Positions 1 through 8,771 of a DNA stretch of 64,000 nucleotides are shown here, piece by piece. The DNA is taken from assembly GCA_046350935.1 (NCBI GenBank), contig JAXLZK010000008.1:1-64000 (forward strand), written 5' to 3'. The translations under genes were made by a program, and so were the position numbers. Positions within the stretch are counted from its first letter, which is position 1. Every line of letters begins with the position of its first letter. A model generated the notes under the pieces. That model had not been told where the DNA came from, searched no databases, and worked only from the letters and a program-made list of their open reading frames with translations. This DNA comes from Nitrobium sp046350935 (GTDB lineage: Bacteria > Nitrospirota > Thermodesulfovibrionia > Thermodesulfovibrionales > Dissulfurispiraceae).

Positions 1-1324
1 CGGCGGTGAAAGTGACGGTCTTATTCGAGCTGTCGATGACAACCGGGGCGGTGACGGTGATCTTCTGGTCGGTGGAATCGTAGGAGGCCCTGACCAGCAG
101 CCCTCCGTTCAGTGAAGAGAGCGCGGCGGCGAGCTGCTCCCCGGTATAGGTTCCTGTCGACAGCGTGTAATCGACTCCGTCTATCCGTAGTGCGTTATTA
201 GTATCGTCGATCACCACCGAGGGGCCTTCGTCATCGGTCGACGCGCCGTCGGAGATCCGGAAGGAGAGGGAGCCGCCCCCCGTGAAGGTGCTCGACGTGG
301 CGGCAAACCCGACCGTCTTGTCGCTCGTATCGGTGAGTCCGTCGGCGATTTTCAGGGTATTTTCCGCTTTGTATCCGAGGACCTGGCTTGCCGTCGATGT
401 GTTCCAGAGCAGGTCCCTGGCCGCGCCCGAGGCATTGGTGATCGAGAATTTACGGGCATCCGCATCGTAGGAGACCTCGTAATCCCCCGCAGCGTCCGCA
501 CTCTTCAGCGCCCTCTGTATTTCCGCAGCAAGCTGTCCGCCTGTATACATACCCGTTGTCAGTATCGCCGGGGAGGCTGCCGCCGCCGCCCCGGTGCCGG
601 CGGTGCCGAAGGCAATCCGGTTGTTCGTGGAGTCGATGGAGAAGAAATCGACGGAGGAATAGATGCCGGAATTGGGGTCCGCATCCTCGTAAATCTCGTC
701 CGTCGCTAGGTTTGCCCCGGTAAAATCCCAGTTATACTGAGGGAGGATCGCGCTCGAGGGATCGGTGGAAGCGGTACGCCGGAAGCTGAACAATTCGCCT
801 GCGGACGCGTTCACCCCGATGTTCACCCCTGAGCTGATGTCCACGTACATGGTGTTCGGGCTGCCCACGAACTCCCCGGTAATCTTGTCGACGGGAGCGG
901 TGTTCGACGTATAGCCGCCGAAGATGTAGCGGTCTCCTACCTTGGTATTGGCGATATCGATCGCCTGCGCCAGCAGGCCGCCGACATTCTTTGCGAGCAT
1001 CGCCCTCTCGCTTGCGGTGGAGCTGCCGTCGGCCCCCTGGGCCGCAAGCTCCTTGGCCCTGATCATCACCTCGTTGACGTCCGCCCGCGCCTTGTCCATC
1101 GGATCGAGGGAATCCCGCGCCGACCCGATGGACCTCTTATATTCGCCGATGAGCGACAACTGGTTCTTGTAGGAGATGATCCGGGTGATCGCAGCGGGAT
1201 CATCCGAAGGCCTGTTCACTCTTCTCTGCGAGGCGATCTGCTCCTGTGCCCGATAAATGGCTTCCATGTTGCGCTGGAAGTCGGACAGGAACCTGGCGTG
1301 GAACATTCTATCGGTGACTCTCAT
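1..1324 (-). CDS. flgL: FlgL, hook-filament junction protein (C-terminus beyond window)
   Basis: Translating the minus strand from the ATG at 1324 gives 441 residues before the window ends, so the C-terminus is missing. The N-terminus (MRVTDRMFHARFL, then QEQIASQRRVNRPSDDP) is the standard flagellin/HAP3 helix with the conserved N-R-P-S-D-D-P signature. FlgL forms the second junction layer between hook and filament. A GGGAGA ribosome site precedes the start, 2 nt after the flgK stop, so it is the last gene seen of flgM-flgN-flgK-flgL. Oddity: typical FlgL is about 300-400 residues; this one already has 441 and holds at least two copies of the beta-rich repeat also found in FlgK and FlgE, a third beginning at the window edge. 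Confidence 0.93.
   Translation of the reverse strand, partial: MRVTDRMFHARFLSDFQRNMEAIYRAQEQIASQRRVNRPSDDPAAITRIISYKNQLSLIGEYKRSIGSARDSLDPMDKARADVNEVMIRAKELAAQGADGSSTASERAMLAKNVGGLLAQAIDIANTKVGDRYIFGGYTSNTAPVDKITGEFVGSPNTMYVDISSGVNIGVNASAGELFSFRRTASTDPSSAILPQYNWDFTGANLATDEIYEDADPNSGIYSSVDFFSIDSTNNRIAFGTAGTGAAAAASPAILTTGMYTGGQLAAEIQRALKSADAAGDYEVSYDADARKFSITNASGAARDLLWNTSTASQVLGYKAENTLKIADGLTDTSDKTVGFAATSSTFTGGGSLSFRISDGASTDDEGPSVVIDDTNNALRIDGVDYTLSTGTYTGEQLAAALSSLNGGLLVRASYDSTDQKITVTAPVVIDSSNKTVTFTA
44..221 (-). repeat. Axial-protein repeat, FlgL copy 2 (shortened)
   Basis: A shorter copy: IDDTNNALRI, then GTYTGEQLAAAL and ASYDSTDQKITV. The closing L-W/LGF part is missing; the next copy starts directly (VVIDSSNKTVTFTA) at bases 1-43 and runs out of the window. 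Confidence 0.7.
372..650 (-). repeat. Axial-protein repeat, FlgL copy 1
   Basis: About 90 residues with the shared pattern ID-S/A-T-N-N near the start, a G-x-Y-T-G turn followed by a short helix (QLAAEIQRAL), a Y-x-V-S-Y-D-x-x-x-x-K-F strand pair, then L-W and a closing L-G-Y/F. Same layout as copies in FlgK and FlgE. Confidence 0.8.
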
Positions 1325-1326
1325 GG

Positions 1327-3768
1327 TTATCTCCCCGTCATCTCCATCAGGGTTTTCAACAGCTCGTCCGCAATGGTGATCATCTTTGCAGCAGCCTCGT
1401 AGGACTTTTGCCACTTGAGGAGGTTGGCCGCCTCCTCGTCGAGACTGATCCCGGAAGATTCCTCGCGTCTCCTTTCGAGCTCTTCCACGATGGTATTCTG
1501 CGCTTTCAGGCTCGTCTTCGCGCTGTACGCCTCGACGCCGACGGTGGCGACGACGGCACGGTAGTAGTCGAGGGGGGTCTGTCCGTCGACGACCAGTTGA
1601 TTGATCAGGTCCGCGATGCTCTTCGCGTTCCGGTTGTCCCCGGGCAGGCCGTTCGCCGCCCTGGACGAAACAGCGGTATCGCTTACGGAGGTGGCGCCGC
1701 TCGCCATGGTCACATCCCCGTCGAACCCGAAGGTTTCCCGCACGGAGGTCGATCCCCACGAGAGGGTGGCCGAAGGGTTCCCGTTGGTGAAAGTGAACCG
1801 GTTGTTCAGGGAGTCGTACGCTATCGTATAGGTATACGAGGTAGTGCTGTCCGCATCCTCCATCGACTGCTTCAGATACGCGGCAAGCTCCTCCCCGGTG
1901 AACGTGCCGTGCGAGAGAGTCACCGTTTTGGTGGTCCCCCCCCCATCCTCGCTGAAGGAGAAGGTGTCGTTGGTGGCGTCGATCACAAATGGGGTGGAGA
2001 CCGGTATGGTGCCGGCCGCCTGCACCCCCGCGTTGAGGGCGCTCAGCGCGCCCGCAGCGAACCCGAGGCTCGCCTCGAACCCCGGCAGCGCAGAGGTCAG
2101 GGATATCTGGTTCGGGTTCGCCGTCCCGTTGATGAAGCTGAATTTCTTCAAAATAGGGTCGAAGCTCACCGTGTAGGTGGAGGATTGGGAGGAGTCGGCG
2201 TTCTCAAGCGCCTCTTTCATCAACTGAGCCAGCTCGTCCCCCGAGTACGAGCCGTGCGCAAGGGTGACCGTCTTGTCCCCATTGCCCTCGTTCAGGGTAA
2301 AGGTGTCGTTCGACCCGTCGATGAGAAAGGTGTCGAGCGAAGCCGCTATTTTCCGGTAATCGGTGATCTCCATCCTCATCTCGCGGGCGGCGCCAGCCCG
2401 GGGCTCGACGAGAAACTCCTCGGAGCCGTTGCCCGAAAGCACCCCCTGGTCGCCGCTGATACTGGCCCGCAACCCGCCGAACTCGAGCGTCCTGGAGTCT
2501 GGGGAGGTCGAAGTGTAGGGCGTGACCGTCACGTCGGCGGGATCGACCGCGGTCCAGGTGCTCCCCCCGTCGGAGGACTCCCGCACGCGCCAATAGATGC
2601 CGGAAGCCCCCTCCTGCTGGTAATCAGCCTGGCTCCCCAGCACCCCGTCGGGGTCGAGGGGAAGGCCTGCGTACGTGGCGGCGTCTATGTAATTTATTTT
2701 GTATTTTTTTTCATAAGTGATCTGGTCCAGATCGGTCAGGTCGACGGAAGTGAGGGTGCCGCCTCCCGCCGGGTCGGTCGTCAGGTAGAGGCTCTCGAAA
2801 AAGTTATTCCCCGTGGTGCCGTCGAGGCCGTACCCCTGGCGGTTGTAAAAATTTATCGTCTCGACGAGATGGAAGGCAAAGGTGTTCATCTGCTGCATGG
2901 TTTCGAGGATCTGCCCGTCCCGCGCGTCGATATTCGCCCCGAGCTCTCCGTTCCCGGTGTTCCGTATCTCCGCGGTCACCTCTTTGCTTTCCGAAGCAAG
3001 CTGCACATAAAAGCGCATGGTGTCGCCGGTGTCGGTCTGGACGCTTAGGTCGTTCACCTTGCCGCCGCCCACCAGGATCGATCCGCCGAGCAGGACGTAG
3101 TATTGACCCGCATTGTCCGTAAAGGTGGTCACCTTGACGATTTCGTTCAATCTCTCCAGGAGGGAGTCCCTCTGGTCCAGGAGGTCGAGGCTTCCCGGAG
3201 AGCCGGAGATCTTGTCGTTGAGAGTCCCGATCTGGGAAGTAAGGCTGTTCACCTCTTCCACGAGCCTCTGGCTGCCGCTGTAAATTTCCTTCCGCTCCTC
3301 AGCGAGGGAGGTGTAGGCCCTGTTGATGCGCACGGTGAGGTTCTGGGCGTTTTGGAGCAGGGAGGCCCGCTGCGCATACGCCTCGGGATACTGCGCCACC
3401 TCCTGCCAGGCAGCGAAGAAATCGGTGATGGCGGCGCTGATCCCGGTGTCGTTCGTGTCGTTGAAGATGCTCTCCACCTTCGCGGAGTTCTTGTCGGCGC
3501 TCGTCCAGTAGGCAAGCGAGGACTTCTCGTTCCTCAGCTGGAGACTCACGAAGGAATCGTACATCCTCTTCACCTCGGAGACCCGCGCACCCCTTCCGCT
3601 GGCTCCGCGTGAAATGACGGACCCCGACGGAATCGTCTCGAGGAGCACTTCCTGCCTCGTATAGCCGGGCGTCGCCGCATTGGCGATATTATGGGCGGTG
3701 GTATCCAGGGCCTTCCGGGCGGTCAACAGTGAGGTCTTTCCGATGTCGAACAGGCCGAAGACAGACAT
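1327..3768 (-). CDS. flgK: FlgK, hook-associated protein 1
   Basis: Encodes 813 residues, well above the roughly 450-650 usual for FlgK. The N-terminal rod-protein motif (LDTTAHNIANAATPGYTRQ, residues 21-39) and the C-terminal helix (SLDEEAANLLKWQKSYEAAAKMI) are canonical. FlgK is exported by the flagellar type III system and forms the first hook-filament junction ring. The extra length comes mainly from two roughly 90-residue repeats (residues 481-570 and 594-682), inserted between the conserved segments MEITDYRKIAAS and ANGLPGDNRNAKSIADL that are adjacent in ordinary FlgK. It lies 2 nt after flgN and 2 nt before flgL. Confidence 0.97.
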   Translation of the reverse strand: MSVFGLFDIGKTSLLTARKALDTTAHNIANAATPGYTRQEVLLETIPSGSVISRGASGRGARVSEVKRMYDSFVSLQLRNEKSSLAYWTSADKNSAKVESIFNDTNDTGISAAITDFFAAWQEVAQYPEAYAQRASLLQNAQNLTVRINRAYTSLAEERKEIYSGSQRLVEEVNSLTSQIGTLNDKISGSPGSLDLLDQRDSLLERLNEIVKVTTFTDNAGQYYVLLGGSILVGGGKVNDLSVQTDTGDTMRFYVQLASESKEVTAEIRNTGNGELGANIDARDGQILETMQQMNTFAFHLVETINFYNRQGYGLDGTTGNNFFESLYLTTDPAGGGTLTSVDLTDLDQITYEKKYKINYIDAATYAGLPLDPDGVLGSQADYQQEGASGIYWRVRESSDGGSTWTAVDPADVTVTPYTSTSPDSRTLEFGGLRASISGDQGVLSGNGSEEFLVEPRAGAAREMRMEITDYRKIAASLDTFLIDGSNDTFTLNEGNGDKTVTLAHGSYSGDELAQLMKEALENADSSQSSTYTVSFDPILKKFSFINGTANPNQISLTSALPGFEASLGFAAGALSALNAGVQAAGTIPVSTPFVIDATNDTFSFSEDGGGTTKTVTLSHGTFTGEELAAYLKQSMEDADSTTSYTYTIAYDSLNNRFTFTNGNPSATLSWGSTSVRETFGFDGDVTMASGATSVSDTAVSSRAANGLPGDNRNAKSIADLINQLVVDGQTPLDYYRAVVATVGVEAYSAKTSLKAQNTIVEELERRREESSGISLDEEAANLLKWQKSYEAAAKMITIADELLKTLMEMTGR
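1723..1989 (-). repeat. Axial-protein repeat, FlgK copy 2
   Basis: FlgK residues 594-682: IDATNDTFSFSEDGGG, GTFTGEELAAYLKQSM, YTIAYDSLNNRFTF, LSWGSTSVRETFGF. The two FlgK copies are separated by about 23 residues. Confidence 0.85.
2059..2328 (-). repeat. Axial-protein repeat, FlgK copy 1
   Basis: FlgK residues 481-570: IDGSNDTFTLNEG, GSYSGDELAQLMKEAL, YTVSFDPILKKFSF, closing with ASLGF. Aligns by eye with FlgK copy 2 throughout. Confidence 0.85.
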
Positions 3769-3770
3769 CG

Positions 3771-4208
3771 CTACGCCTCCACCGAGACCTTTTGAGGAGC
3801 GCTCACCTCGAAGGTGTTCAGAAAATTATAGGAAGTCTTTATATAATACAAAGACTTTTCGATGAGCATGCTATTGAGGGTGTTCTGTTCGGTGATGCTG
3901 TGGATGAGGGCGGTGAAGCGGGAGGCGAGGGAGGCAAGAGGCTCCCGGTAGGCGGCCTCAGCCCTTTCCGAAACCTCGCAGATCGTCAGGTCCTTGAAAC
4001 CAAGCTCCCCGAGGACCCTTTCCCGGGCCTCGTCGCACACCTTTATGCCGGAGGTGACCACCTCTTTTTCCCGGAGCAGCAGCTCAAGGGCCTCGGGATC
4101 GAGACTGGCGACCACCTCTCTTTCCTGCTGCAAAAGCTCCAACAACCGGGTACAGAGAGAGAACTCCTTTTCCAGCACGGCAAGCAGATTCTCATACGAG
4201 TGCGTCAA
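3771..4208 (-). CDS. flgN: FlgN, export chaperone for FlgK/FlgL
   Basis: A 145-residue, largely helical, charged protein (LAVLEKEFSLCTRLLELLQQ at the start), the size and composition of FlgN, which binds FlgK and FlgL in the cytoplasm and delivers them to the export ATPase complex. The frame opens with TTG at 4208, and a strong GGAGG lies 6 nt upstream, which decides this start. It overlaps the end of flgM by 17 nt and is followed by flgK after 2 nt, so chaperone and clients are translated together. Sequence conservation in this family is low; the call rests on size, helix content and position. Confidence 0.85.
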   Translation of the reverse strand: MTHSYENLLAVLEKEFSLCTRLLELLQQEREVVASLDPEALELLLREKEVVTSGIKVCDEARERVLGELGFKDLTICEVSERAEAAYREPLASLASRFTALIHSITEQNTLNSMLIEKSLYYIKTSYNFLNTFEVSAPQKVSVEA

Positions 4209-4488
4209 TGACGGCCTCCTTCAGTATTTTTCCCGCTACCGCCTCGCCCTTCACCTCGTAGGTGCCTGACGCAATGGCGTTTTTAATTTCTTCCACCCGA
4301 TCGGTCCGAATCTCCGGCACTTTGCTGACTTCGAGCTGGAGCCTTCCGATTTCCTTGGCCGCAGCGGATACGGTAACCTGGTCCTTCGTTACCACCTCTT
4401 CGGCCTTTTCCTCGCCCGTTTTCGTCTTTGCCTTGTCCGCCTTCGGTACGTTGGACCCCGTTACGTCGAACCTGTCGGTAATCTTCAT
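4192..4488 (-). CDS. flgM: FlgM, anti-sigma-28 factor
   Basis: 98 residues. The C-terminal half (RTDRVEEIKNAIASGTYEVKGEAVAGKILKEAV) is the FlgM core that binds FliA: R-x-x-K-V/I-x-x-I-K-x-x-I-x-x-G-x-Y and then A-x-K-I. The N-terminal half is a disordered Lys/Glu/Thr stretch, as usual. FlgM holds FliA inactive until it is exported after hook completion. Ribosome site GGAGGAGGGAG precedes the ATG. It is the first gene of the flgMNKL unit, placed behind a FliA-type promoter, giving the usual autoregulatory loop with fliA at 21.8 kb. Confidence 0.95.
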   Translation of the reverse strand: MKITDRFDVTGSNVPKADKAKTKTGEEKAEEVVTKDQVTVSAAAKEIGRLQLEVSKVPEIRTDRVEEIKNAIASGTYEVKGEAVAGKILKEAVIDALV

Positions 4489-4532
4489 CTTCTCCCTCCT
4501 CCGATGCGCTTGTGGTCGTACTGCATACTATA

Positions 4533-4559
4533 GTATCGGAGATTCTGAAAAAAAATTAA
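4533..4559 (-). promoter_or_regulatory. Sigma-28 (FliA) promoter of flgMNKL
   Basis: Read on the minus strand: TTAA, 15 nt, TCCGATAC. The consensus is TAAA-N15-GCCGATAA, so 3 of 4 and 6 of 8 positions match at the exact spacing. The -35 overlaps the flgJ stop codon and the start codon of flgM is about 45 nt downstream of the -10. A 12-bp perfect palindrome ATACTATAGTAT overlaps the -10. Confidence 0.7.
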
Positions 4560-5302
4560 CCGATCAGTCCGAGCGGGTTGACCGGGACCCCCTCTTTCCT
4601 CACCTCGAAGTGCAGATGCGGCCCGGTGCTCCTCCCCGTCGAGCCGGACAAGGCAATTATCGTTTGTGTATCAACAGCTTCCCCAACCTTTACCCGGTTT
4701 TCGGCATTATGCGCATACAGGCTCGTCATACCGTCGCCATGCTCGATGATCACGCAGTTGCCATACCCGCCCGAATAACCGCTGAAAACCACCGTTCCCG
4801 GCGCCGCCGGGGCGATGGGAGTGCCCTCGGGTAGGGCGATGTCCATCCCGTTATGCTGCTTCAACTTTCCGTCGAGGGGATCGTGCCGCAATCCGTATCC
4901 CGACGAAACCCTTCCGGATGCGGGCATTTTCAGCCTTTCCTCCCCCTCCGAGCCGGGTGCTGCGGGGGCCGCTCCCGCATTGTCCCCGGAGCTCACCGCA
5001 GAAGCGCCCTCTTTCCCTTTCTCCGTCGCCTCCTGCAGCGCCGGGTTCCTCAGGAGAAAATCCCCCACCCCGATTCCCCTTTCGGCGAGGGACTTGGCCA
5101 TCTCGCCGGTAATAAAGGGGAGGTAGTTGGAAACGGTCTTGTCCTTCCCGAACGAGGTCTGTTCCATCATGATTTTCAGAAATTCGCTCAGGAACACCGT
5201 CTCGATCTGCTTGGCGGCGGCCTTCCTATCCGCATTCCCCTGAGCGTCCGCCGGGGGGGCGCCCTGCCCGGCCGGTGGCCTGATACCGCTCAGGTCTTTC
5301 AC
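4556..5302 (-). CDS. flgJ: FlgJ-type rod protein with M23 peptidase domain
   Basis: 248 residues. Residues about 28-95 form the rod-binding domain of FlgJ (AAAKQIETVFLSEFLKIMME then ITGEMAKSLAERGIGVGDFL). After a Gly/Ala linker, residues about 120-248 are an M23/LytM zinc endopeptidase with the ligands visible as HNGMD (H-x3-D) and HLHFE (H-x-H). Enterobacterial FlgJ carries a glucosaminidase here instead; both open the peptidoglycan for the rod. The frame starts with GTG at 5302, overlapping the flgI stop (GTGA). Last gene of flgF-G-A-H-I-J. All peptidase ligands look intact. Confidence 0.93.
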   Translation of the reverse strand: MKDLSGIRPPAGQGAPPADAQGNADRKAAAKQIETVFLSEFLKIMMEQTSFGKDKTVSNYLPFITGEMAKSLAERGIGVGDFLLRNPALQEATEKGKEGASAVSSGDNAGAAPAAPGSEGEERLKMPASGRVSSGYGLRHDPLDGKLKQHNGMDIALPEGTPIAPAAPGTVVFSGYSGGYGNCVIIEHGDGMTSLYAHNAENRVKVGEAVDTQTIIALSGSTGRSTGPHLHFEVRKEGVPVNPLGLIG

Positions 5303-6441
5303 ATGATCACCAGATCGGCCTTGAGGCTCCCCGCCGCCTTGATGGCCTGCAGTATCGCGACAAGGTCCCGCGGGGTCACTCCCAGCGCGTTGAGGGCCTT
5401 TACCAGCGCGCCGATGGTCGCCCCCTTCACTTCCATGAGGGAGGCCTTCTTTTCCTCGACTTTCACGTCTTTCTGCGGCACCACCACCGTCTGGGCCCCT
5501 CCGGGAGCGAAGGGAGGAGGCTGCGACACCTGAAAATCGGTGGAGATTTCGATGGAGAGGCCGCCGTGGGCCAGGGCGATGGGACTGATGGTCACGTTTT
5601 CGCCGATCACGACGGTCCCCGTCCTTTCATTGACGACCACCCGTGCGGGGATGTCTATCTCGATAGTCATGAGCTCTATCTTCGACATCAGCTCGACCAC
5701 CCGGTCGGTGAAAGAGTCGGGGATCAGGATCGCGATCACCGACGGACCTTCCGCCCGGGCGAAGTTCCCCCCCAGCCCCTCGTTCACCTTGTCCGCCACT
5801 TTTTTCGCAGTGGTGATATCCTGGGAGGCGAGCAGGAGGTCCAGCCTGTTTTTCCTGTTCAGATGGACCGGCACTTCCTTTTCCACAATAGCTCCGTTCG
5901 GCACGAGCCCCACGTTGGGATGGTTCTTCGTTGCCGAAGTCCCCCCTCCCCCCGCGGTGAACCCCCCGATCGAAACGGGGCCCTGCGCCACGGCATACAC
6001 GGTATCGTCGGGCCCCTTCAGGGGCGCCATCAGGAGGGTCCCCCCCTGGAGACTCTTCGCGTCTCCGATTGAAGAGACCTGGACATCGACCTTCGAACCG
6101 GGCTTCACCATGGTGGAGAGCTTCGCGGTAACGATCACCGCAGCAATGTTCTTCGTCTTCCCCTTCAGATCGGCGGAGCTTACCGTCACCCCCATACGGG
6201 TGAGCATATTGGCGAAGGGCTGGAAGATATAGGTGCCGTCCTTATCGCCGGTCCCGTTCAGGCCCACCACGATCCCGTACCCGATGAGCTCGTTCTCCCT
6301 CACCCCGGAAAAATGCGCGACGTCCTTGATCCTCTCCGCATACGCGAAGGAGGAGAGCAGGCTGCAGGCGAGCGAAAAGACGCACCAGAGAAGCAGAGCC
6401 CCTCTCCCTTTTGCAGACCGGATCCTGTCCGGAAGCCTCAT
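5299..6441 (-). CDS. flgI: FlgI, P-ring protein
   Basis: 380 residues with a Sec signal peptide (hydrophobic segment LLLWCVFSLACSLLSSFAYA, likely cleaved after AYA) and the FlgI opening ERIKDVAHFSGVRENELIGYGIVVGLNGTGD. FlgI assembles the periplasmic P ring around the rod in the peptidoglycan layer. The frame is open 27 nt further upstream, but the ATG at 6441 has AAAGGAG at proper spacing and gives a normal signal peptide, so it is preferred. It overlaps flgJ by 4 nt. Confidence 0.97.
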   Translation of the reverse strand: MRLPDRIRSAKGRGALLLWCVFSLACSLLSSFAYAERIKDVAHFSGVRENELIGYGIVVGLNGTGDKDGTYIFQPFANMLTRMGVTVSSADLKGKTKNIAAVIVTAKLSTMVKPGSKVDVQVSSIGDAKSLQGGTLLMAPLKGPDDTVYAVAQGPVSIGGFTAGGGGTSATKNHPNVGLVPNGAIVEKEVPVHLNRKNRLDLLLASQDITTAKKVADKVNEGLGGNFARAEGPSVIAILIPDSFTDRVVELMSKIELMTIEIDIPARVVVNERTGTVVIGENVTISPIALAHGGLSIEISTDFQVSQPPPFAPGGAQTVVVPQKDVKVEEKKASLMEVKGATIGALVKALNALGVTPRDLVAILQAIKAAGSLKADLVIM

Positions 6442-6455
6442 TCCCTGCTCCTTTC

Positions 6456-7187
6456 CTAGAACGGCCATATCTTATCCATCAGCCGCACCAGCCACCCCTG
6501 CGCCTGCTTGTCGTCGAGCACGCCGTCTCCCACCAGGTAGATCTGGGCGTCCGCCACATATTGGGAATACACGGTATTGTTCGCCGAAACATCCTGCGGC
6601 CGCACAATGCCACGCAGGACGATGATCTCCTTTTCGTTATTGACGACGACCTCTTTCCTCGATTCGACGACCAAATTGCTGTTGGGGAGCACCTCCACCA
6701 CCTTGGCGGTGATCGTGGCGCTCAGCGTCCCTTCCCGGGAGGTGTCGCCGGAGCCCTTGAAATCGGACTTGCCCTGGCCGTTCACTCCCTTCGAGAGGTC
6801 GTTCAGCACCGGAACATTGTCCACTTTCATGCCGAAAAGGTTGGTGATCGAGTTATCGGCGGTGGATTCGCGGTTCGCGTTGGTGACCGCCTTTTTCGTG
6901 GCGGAGGTCGTCTCGGTGATCAGTATCGTCAGAAGGTCGTTGACCCTCTTCGCCTTCATATCCTCGTAGAGGAACAAGCGGTTCGCCCAGAGGGACCCCT
7001 CCGCTACGGGCGTTTCCTTCTCCTTCGTCTCCATATAGCGCGGGGGCATGGGAGCGTTCTTGATCTCACGGGCGTCCTTCAGCCCCGAGCAGCCGGCGAG
7101 CCCCGCGCAGAGCACAAGGCTTCCGACAGAAAGGGCGAATGCCCTGCCGCAGCGCCCTACCCCGGTCCCGGGCCGATTTTCTCTCAT
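6456..7187 (-). CDS. flgH: FlgH, L-ring lipoprotein
   Basis: 243 residues. The N-terminus has a lipoprotein signal ending in the lipobox LAGC (about residue 33), after which residues match FlgH: SLWANRLFLYEDMKAKRVNDLLTILI and the C-terminal VYSQYVADAQIYLVGDGVLDDKQAQGWL. FlgH forms the outer-membrane L ring and shows that this organism has an outer membrane. It overlaps the flgA stop by 4 nt and is followed by flgI. Confidence 0.97.
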   Translation of the reverse strand: MRENRPGTGVGRCGRAFALSVGSLVLCAGLAGCSGLKDAREIKNAPMPPRYMETKEKETPVAEGSLWANRLFLYEDMKAKRVNDLLTILITETTSATKKAVTNANRESTADNSITNLFGMKVDNVPVLNDLSKGVNGQGKSDFKGSGDTSREGTLSATITAKVVEVLPNSNLVVESRKEVVVNNEKEIIVLRGIVRPQDVSANNTVYSQYVADAQIYLVGDGVLDDKQAQGWLVRLMDKIWPF

Positions 7188-7918
7188 AGCCGCACCCGCA
7201 CGACGCCGGGCGCCTCAAGGAGCCCGACCACCTCTTTTTTGGATGATTCGCAGTAGACACGGGCGCTCCCGCCCACCGTCGCATCGCTCCGGAGCTGTCC
7301 CTGCGTCGATACCACCACGCTGTCCCCTTCCACGACGACGGTGACCTTCTGCCCTCTCTTCACACTCCCCTGCGGGGCGAGATACGCCGTCCGCAGAACG
7401 ACCCCCTGCCCGATATTCGACCGGAGGGCCCTCCCCTCGAGCTCCTTTTTGTCGGTGACCGCTCCCACCGGGAGCCGCGAGCTCTTCTGCCGCACCACGA
7501 CAACGTCGCCGTCCGCCAGAAAGCTGCCGCCTGCCAGGGGTTTCGAGGAGACGAAGACGTCCACCATCATGTCGTAAAGGGCTTCGACGGCGATATTTTT
7601 CGTCTCTCCCTTCCCATCAGTCAGCAGAACGGTCAGGGCGACCTTATTGCGCCCGACGTATCCGTTCATGGTAGCGCCGCCGATGCGGTAATCCCCGCCG
7701 CCGTCGAGCCCCTCACCCCCGCGGGTCACCCGCACCCCTTCGAGCTCCAGCTCTCCAGGAAGGGATTTTTCGAGCTCCTTCGCCACCGCCTGGCGGATTT
7801 CTTCCATCAGGGCCGCCCGCGTCGCCGCCTCTCCCCTGCCGTCAAAAAGGGAGGCAGCGAGCAGCAGACCGGCGAAAAGCAGCCCGAAGCGTCTCTTTCC
7901 ACCCCGTACAGTGCTCAT
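7184..7918 (-). CDS. flgA: FlgA, P-ring assembly chaperone
   Basis: 244 residues with an N-terminal signal peptide (FGLLFAGLLLAASLF) and a C-terminal SAF domain (about residues 118-244: SKPLAGGSFLADGDVVVV, then RALRSNIGQGVVLRTAYLAP and VKRGQKVTVVVEGDSVVV). FlgA is a periplasmic chaperone that helps FlgI polymerise into the P ring. It sits between flgG and flgH, overlapping flgH by 4 nt; this neighbourhood makes the assignment firm even though the middle of the protein is weakly conserved. Confidence 0.93.
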   Translation of the reverse strand: MSTVRGGKRRFGLLFAGLLLAASLFDGRGEAATRAALMEEIRQAVAKELEKSLPGELELEGVRVTRGGEGLDGGGDYRIGGATMNGYVGRNKVALTVLLTDGKGETKNIAVEALYDMMVDVFVSSKPLAGGSFLADGDVVVVRQKSSRLPVGAVTDKKELEGRALRSNIGQGVVLRTAYLAPQGSVKRGQKVTVVVEGDSVVVSTQGQLRSDATVGGSARVYCESSKKEVVGLLEAPGVVRVRL

Positions 7919-7922
7919 GACA

Positions 7923-8711
7923 TTACCTCTTCAGGGACGACGTGGTCTGCAGCATATCGTCGGAAGCCTGCACCGCCTTCGAGTTCATCTCGAAGGCCCT
8001 CTGCGCAACGATGAGGTTGGCGAGCTCCTCCACCACATTGACGTTGGACATCTCGAGAAATCCCTGGTTCAGGGTCCCCCTCCCCTCTGTTCCCGGCGTT
8101 CCGGTGATGGGCTGTCCGGACGAATTCGTCTGAGCATAGAGGTTCTTTCCCGTGGACATGAGTCCGGCCGGATTAACGAACCGTGCGATTTCGATCGTCC
8201 CGACCTCGACGGGAGTGGTGTTGCCGGATTGCATGACCGTCACGCGGCCGTCGGACCCGACAGTGATCTGCGTGGCATCCGCCGGGATCGTGATCGACGG
8301 TTCGAGCGGGTAGCCGTCCGAGGTCACAACCCTGCCGTCGCTGTCGGTCTTGAAAGCGCCCGACCTTGTGTACGCAATGGTTCCGTCAGGACGCGTCACC
8401 TGAAAGAAACCGTCCCCCTCGATCACGAGGTCGAGGGAGTTGTTCGTATTCGTGAAGTCGCCCTGCGTGAAGAGCTTTTGCACCGCCACGGGCTTTACGC
8501 CGAGCCCCACCTGTATGCCCGAAGGGATCTGGGAGCCCTCTGCGGAAGGGGACCCGGGGTTGCGCAAAGTCTGATAGAGCAGGTCCTGGAAATCGGCCCT
8601 TCCCCTCTTGTAGCCCGTCGTATTCACGTTCGCCAGGTTGTTGGCGATGACATCCACGTTGAGTTGCTGCGCCTGCATCCCCGCTGCTGCGGTAAAAAGC
8701 GACCGAATCAT
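7923..8711 (-). CDS. flgG: FlgG, distal rod protein
   Basis: 262 residues, the usual FlgG length. N-terminal rod motif MIRSLFTAAAGMQAQQLNVD followed by ANNLANVNTTGYKR; C-terminal motif SNVNVVEELANLIVAQRAFEMNSKAV. FlgG builds the distal rod through the P and L rings. GGAGGGAGA precedes the ATG. flgF lies 60 nt upstream, flgA 4 nt downstream. Confidence 0.98.
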   Translation of the reverse strand: MIRSLFTAAAGMQAQQLNVDVIANNLANVNTTGYKRGRADFQDLLYQTLRNPGSPSAEGSQIPSGIQVGLGVKPVAVQKLFTQGDFTNTNNSLDLVIEGDGFFQVTRPDGTIAYTRSGAFKTDSDGRVVTSDGYPLEPSITIPADATQITVGSDGRVTVMQSGNTTPVEVGTIEIARFVNPAGLMSTGKNLYAQTNSSGQPITGTPGTEGRGTLNQGFLEMSNVNVVEELANLIVAQRAFEMNSKAVQASDDMLQTTSSLKR

Positions 8712-8771
8712 TCTCCCTCCTTGAGGCGGTCGCCGGAGGCGCCCGCCCGTTGTCTGCCCTGTGCCTGCCCG

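Noticed and set aside
1408..3048. Long plus-strand frame opposite flgK
   Set aside because: Shadow of the GC-rich flgK sequence; no start signal or family resemblance.
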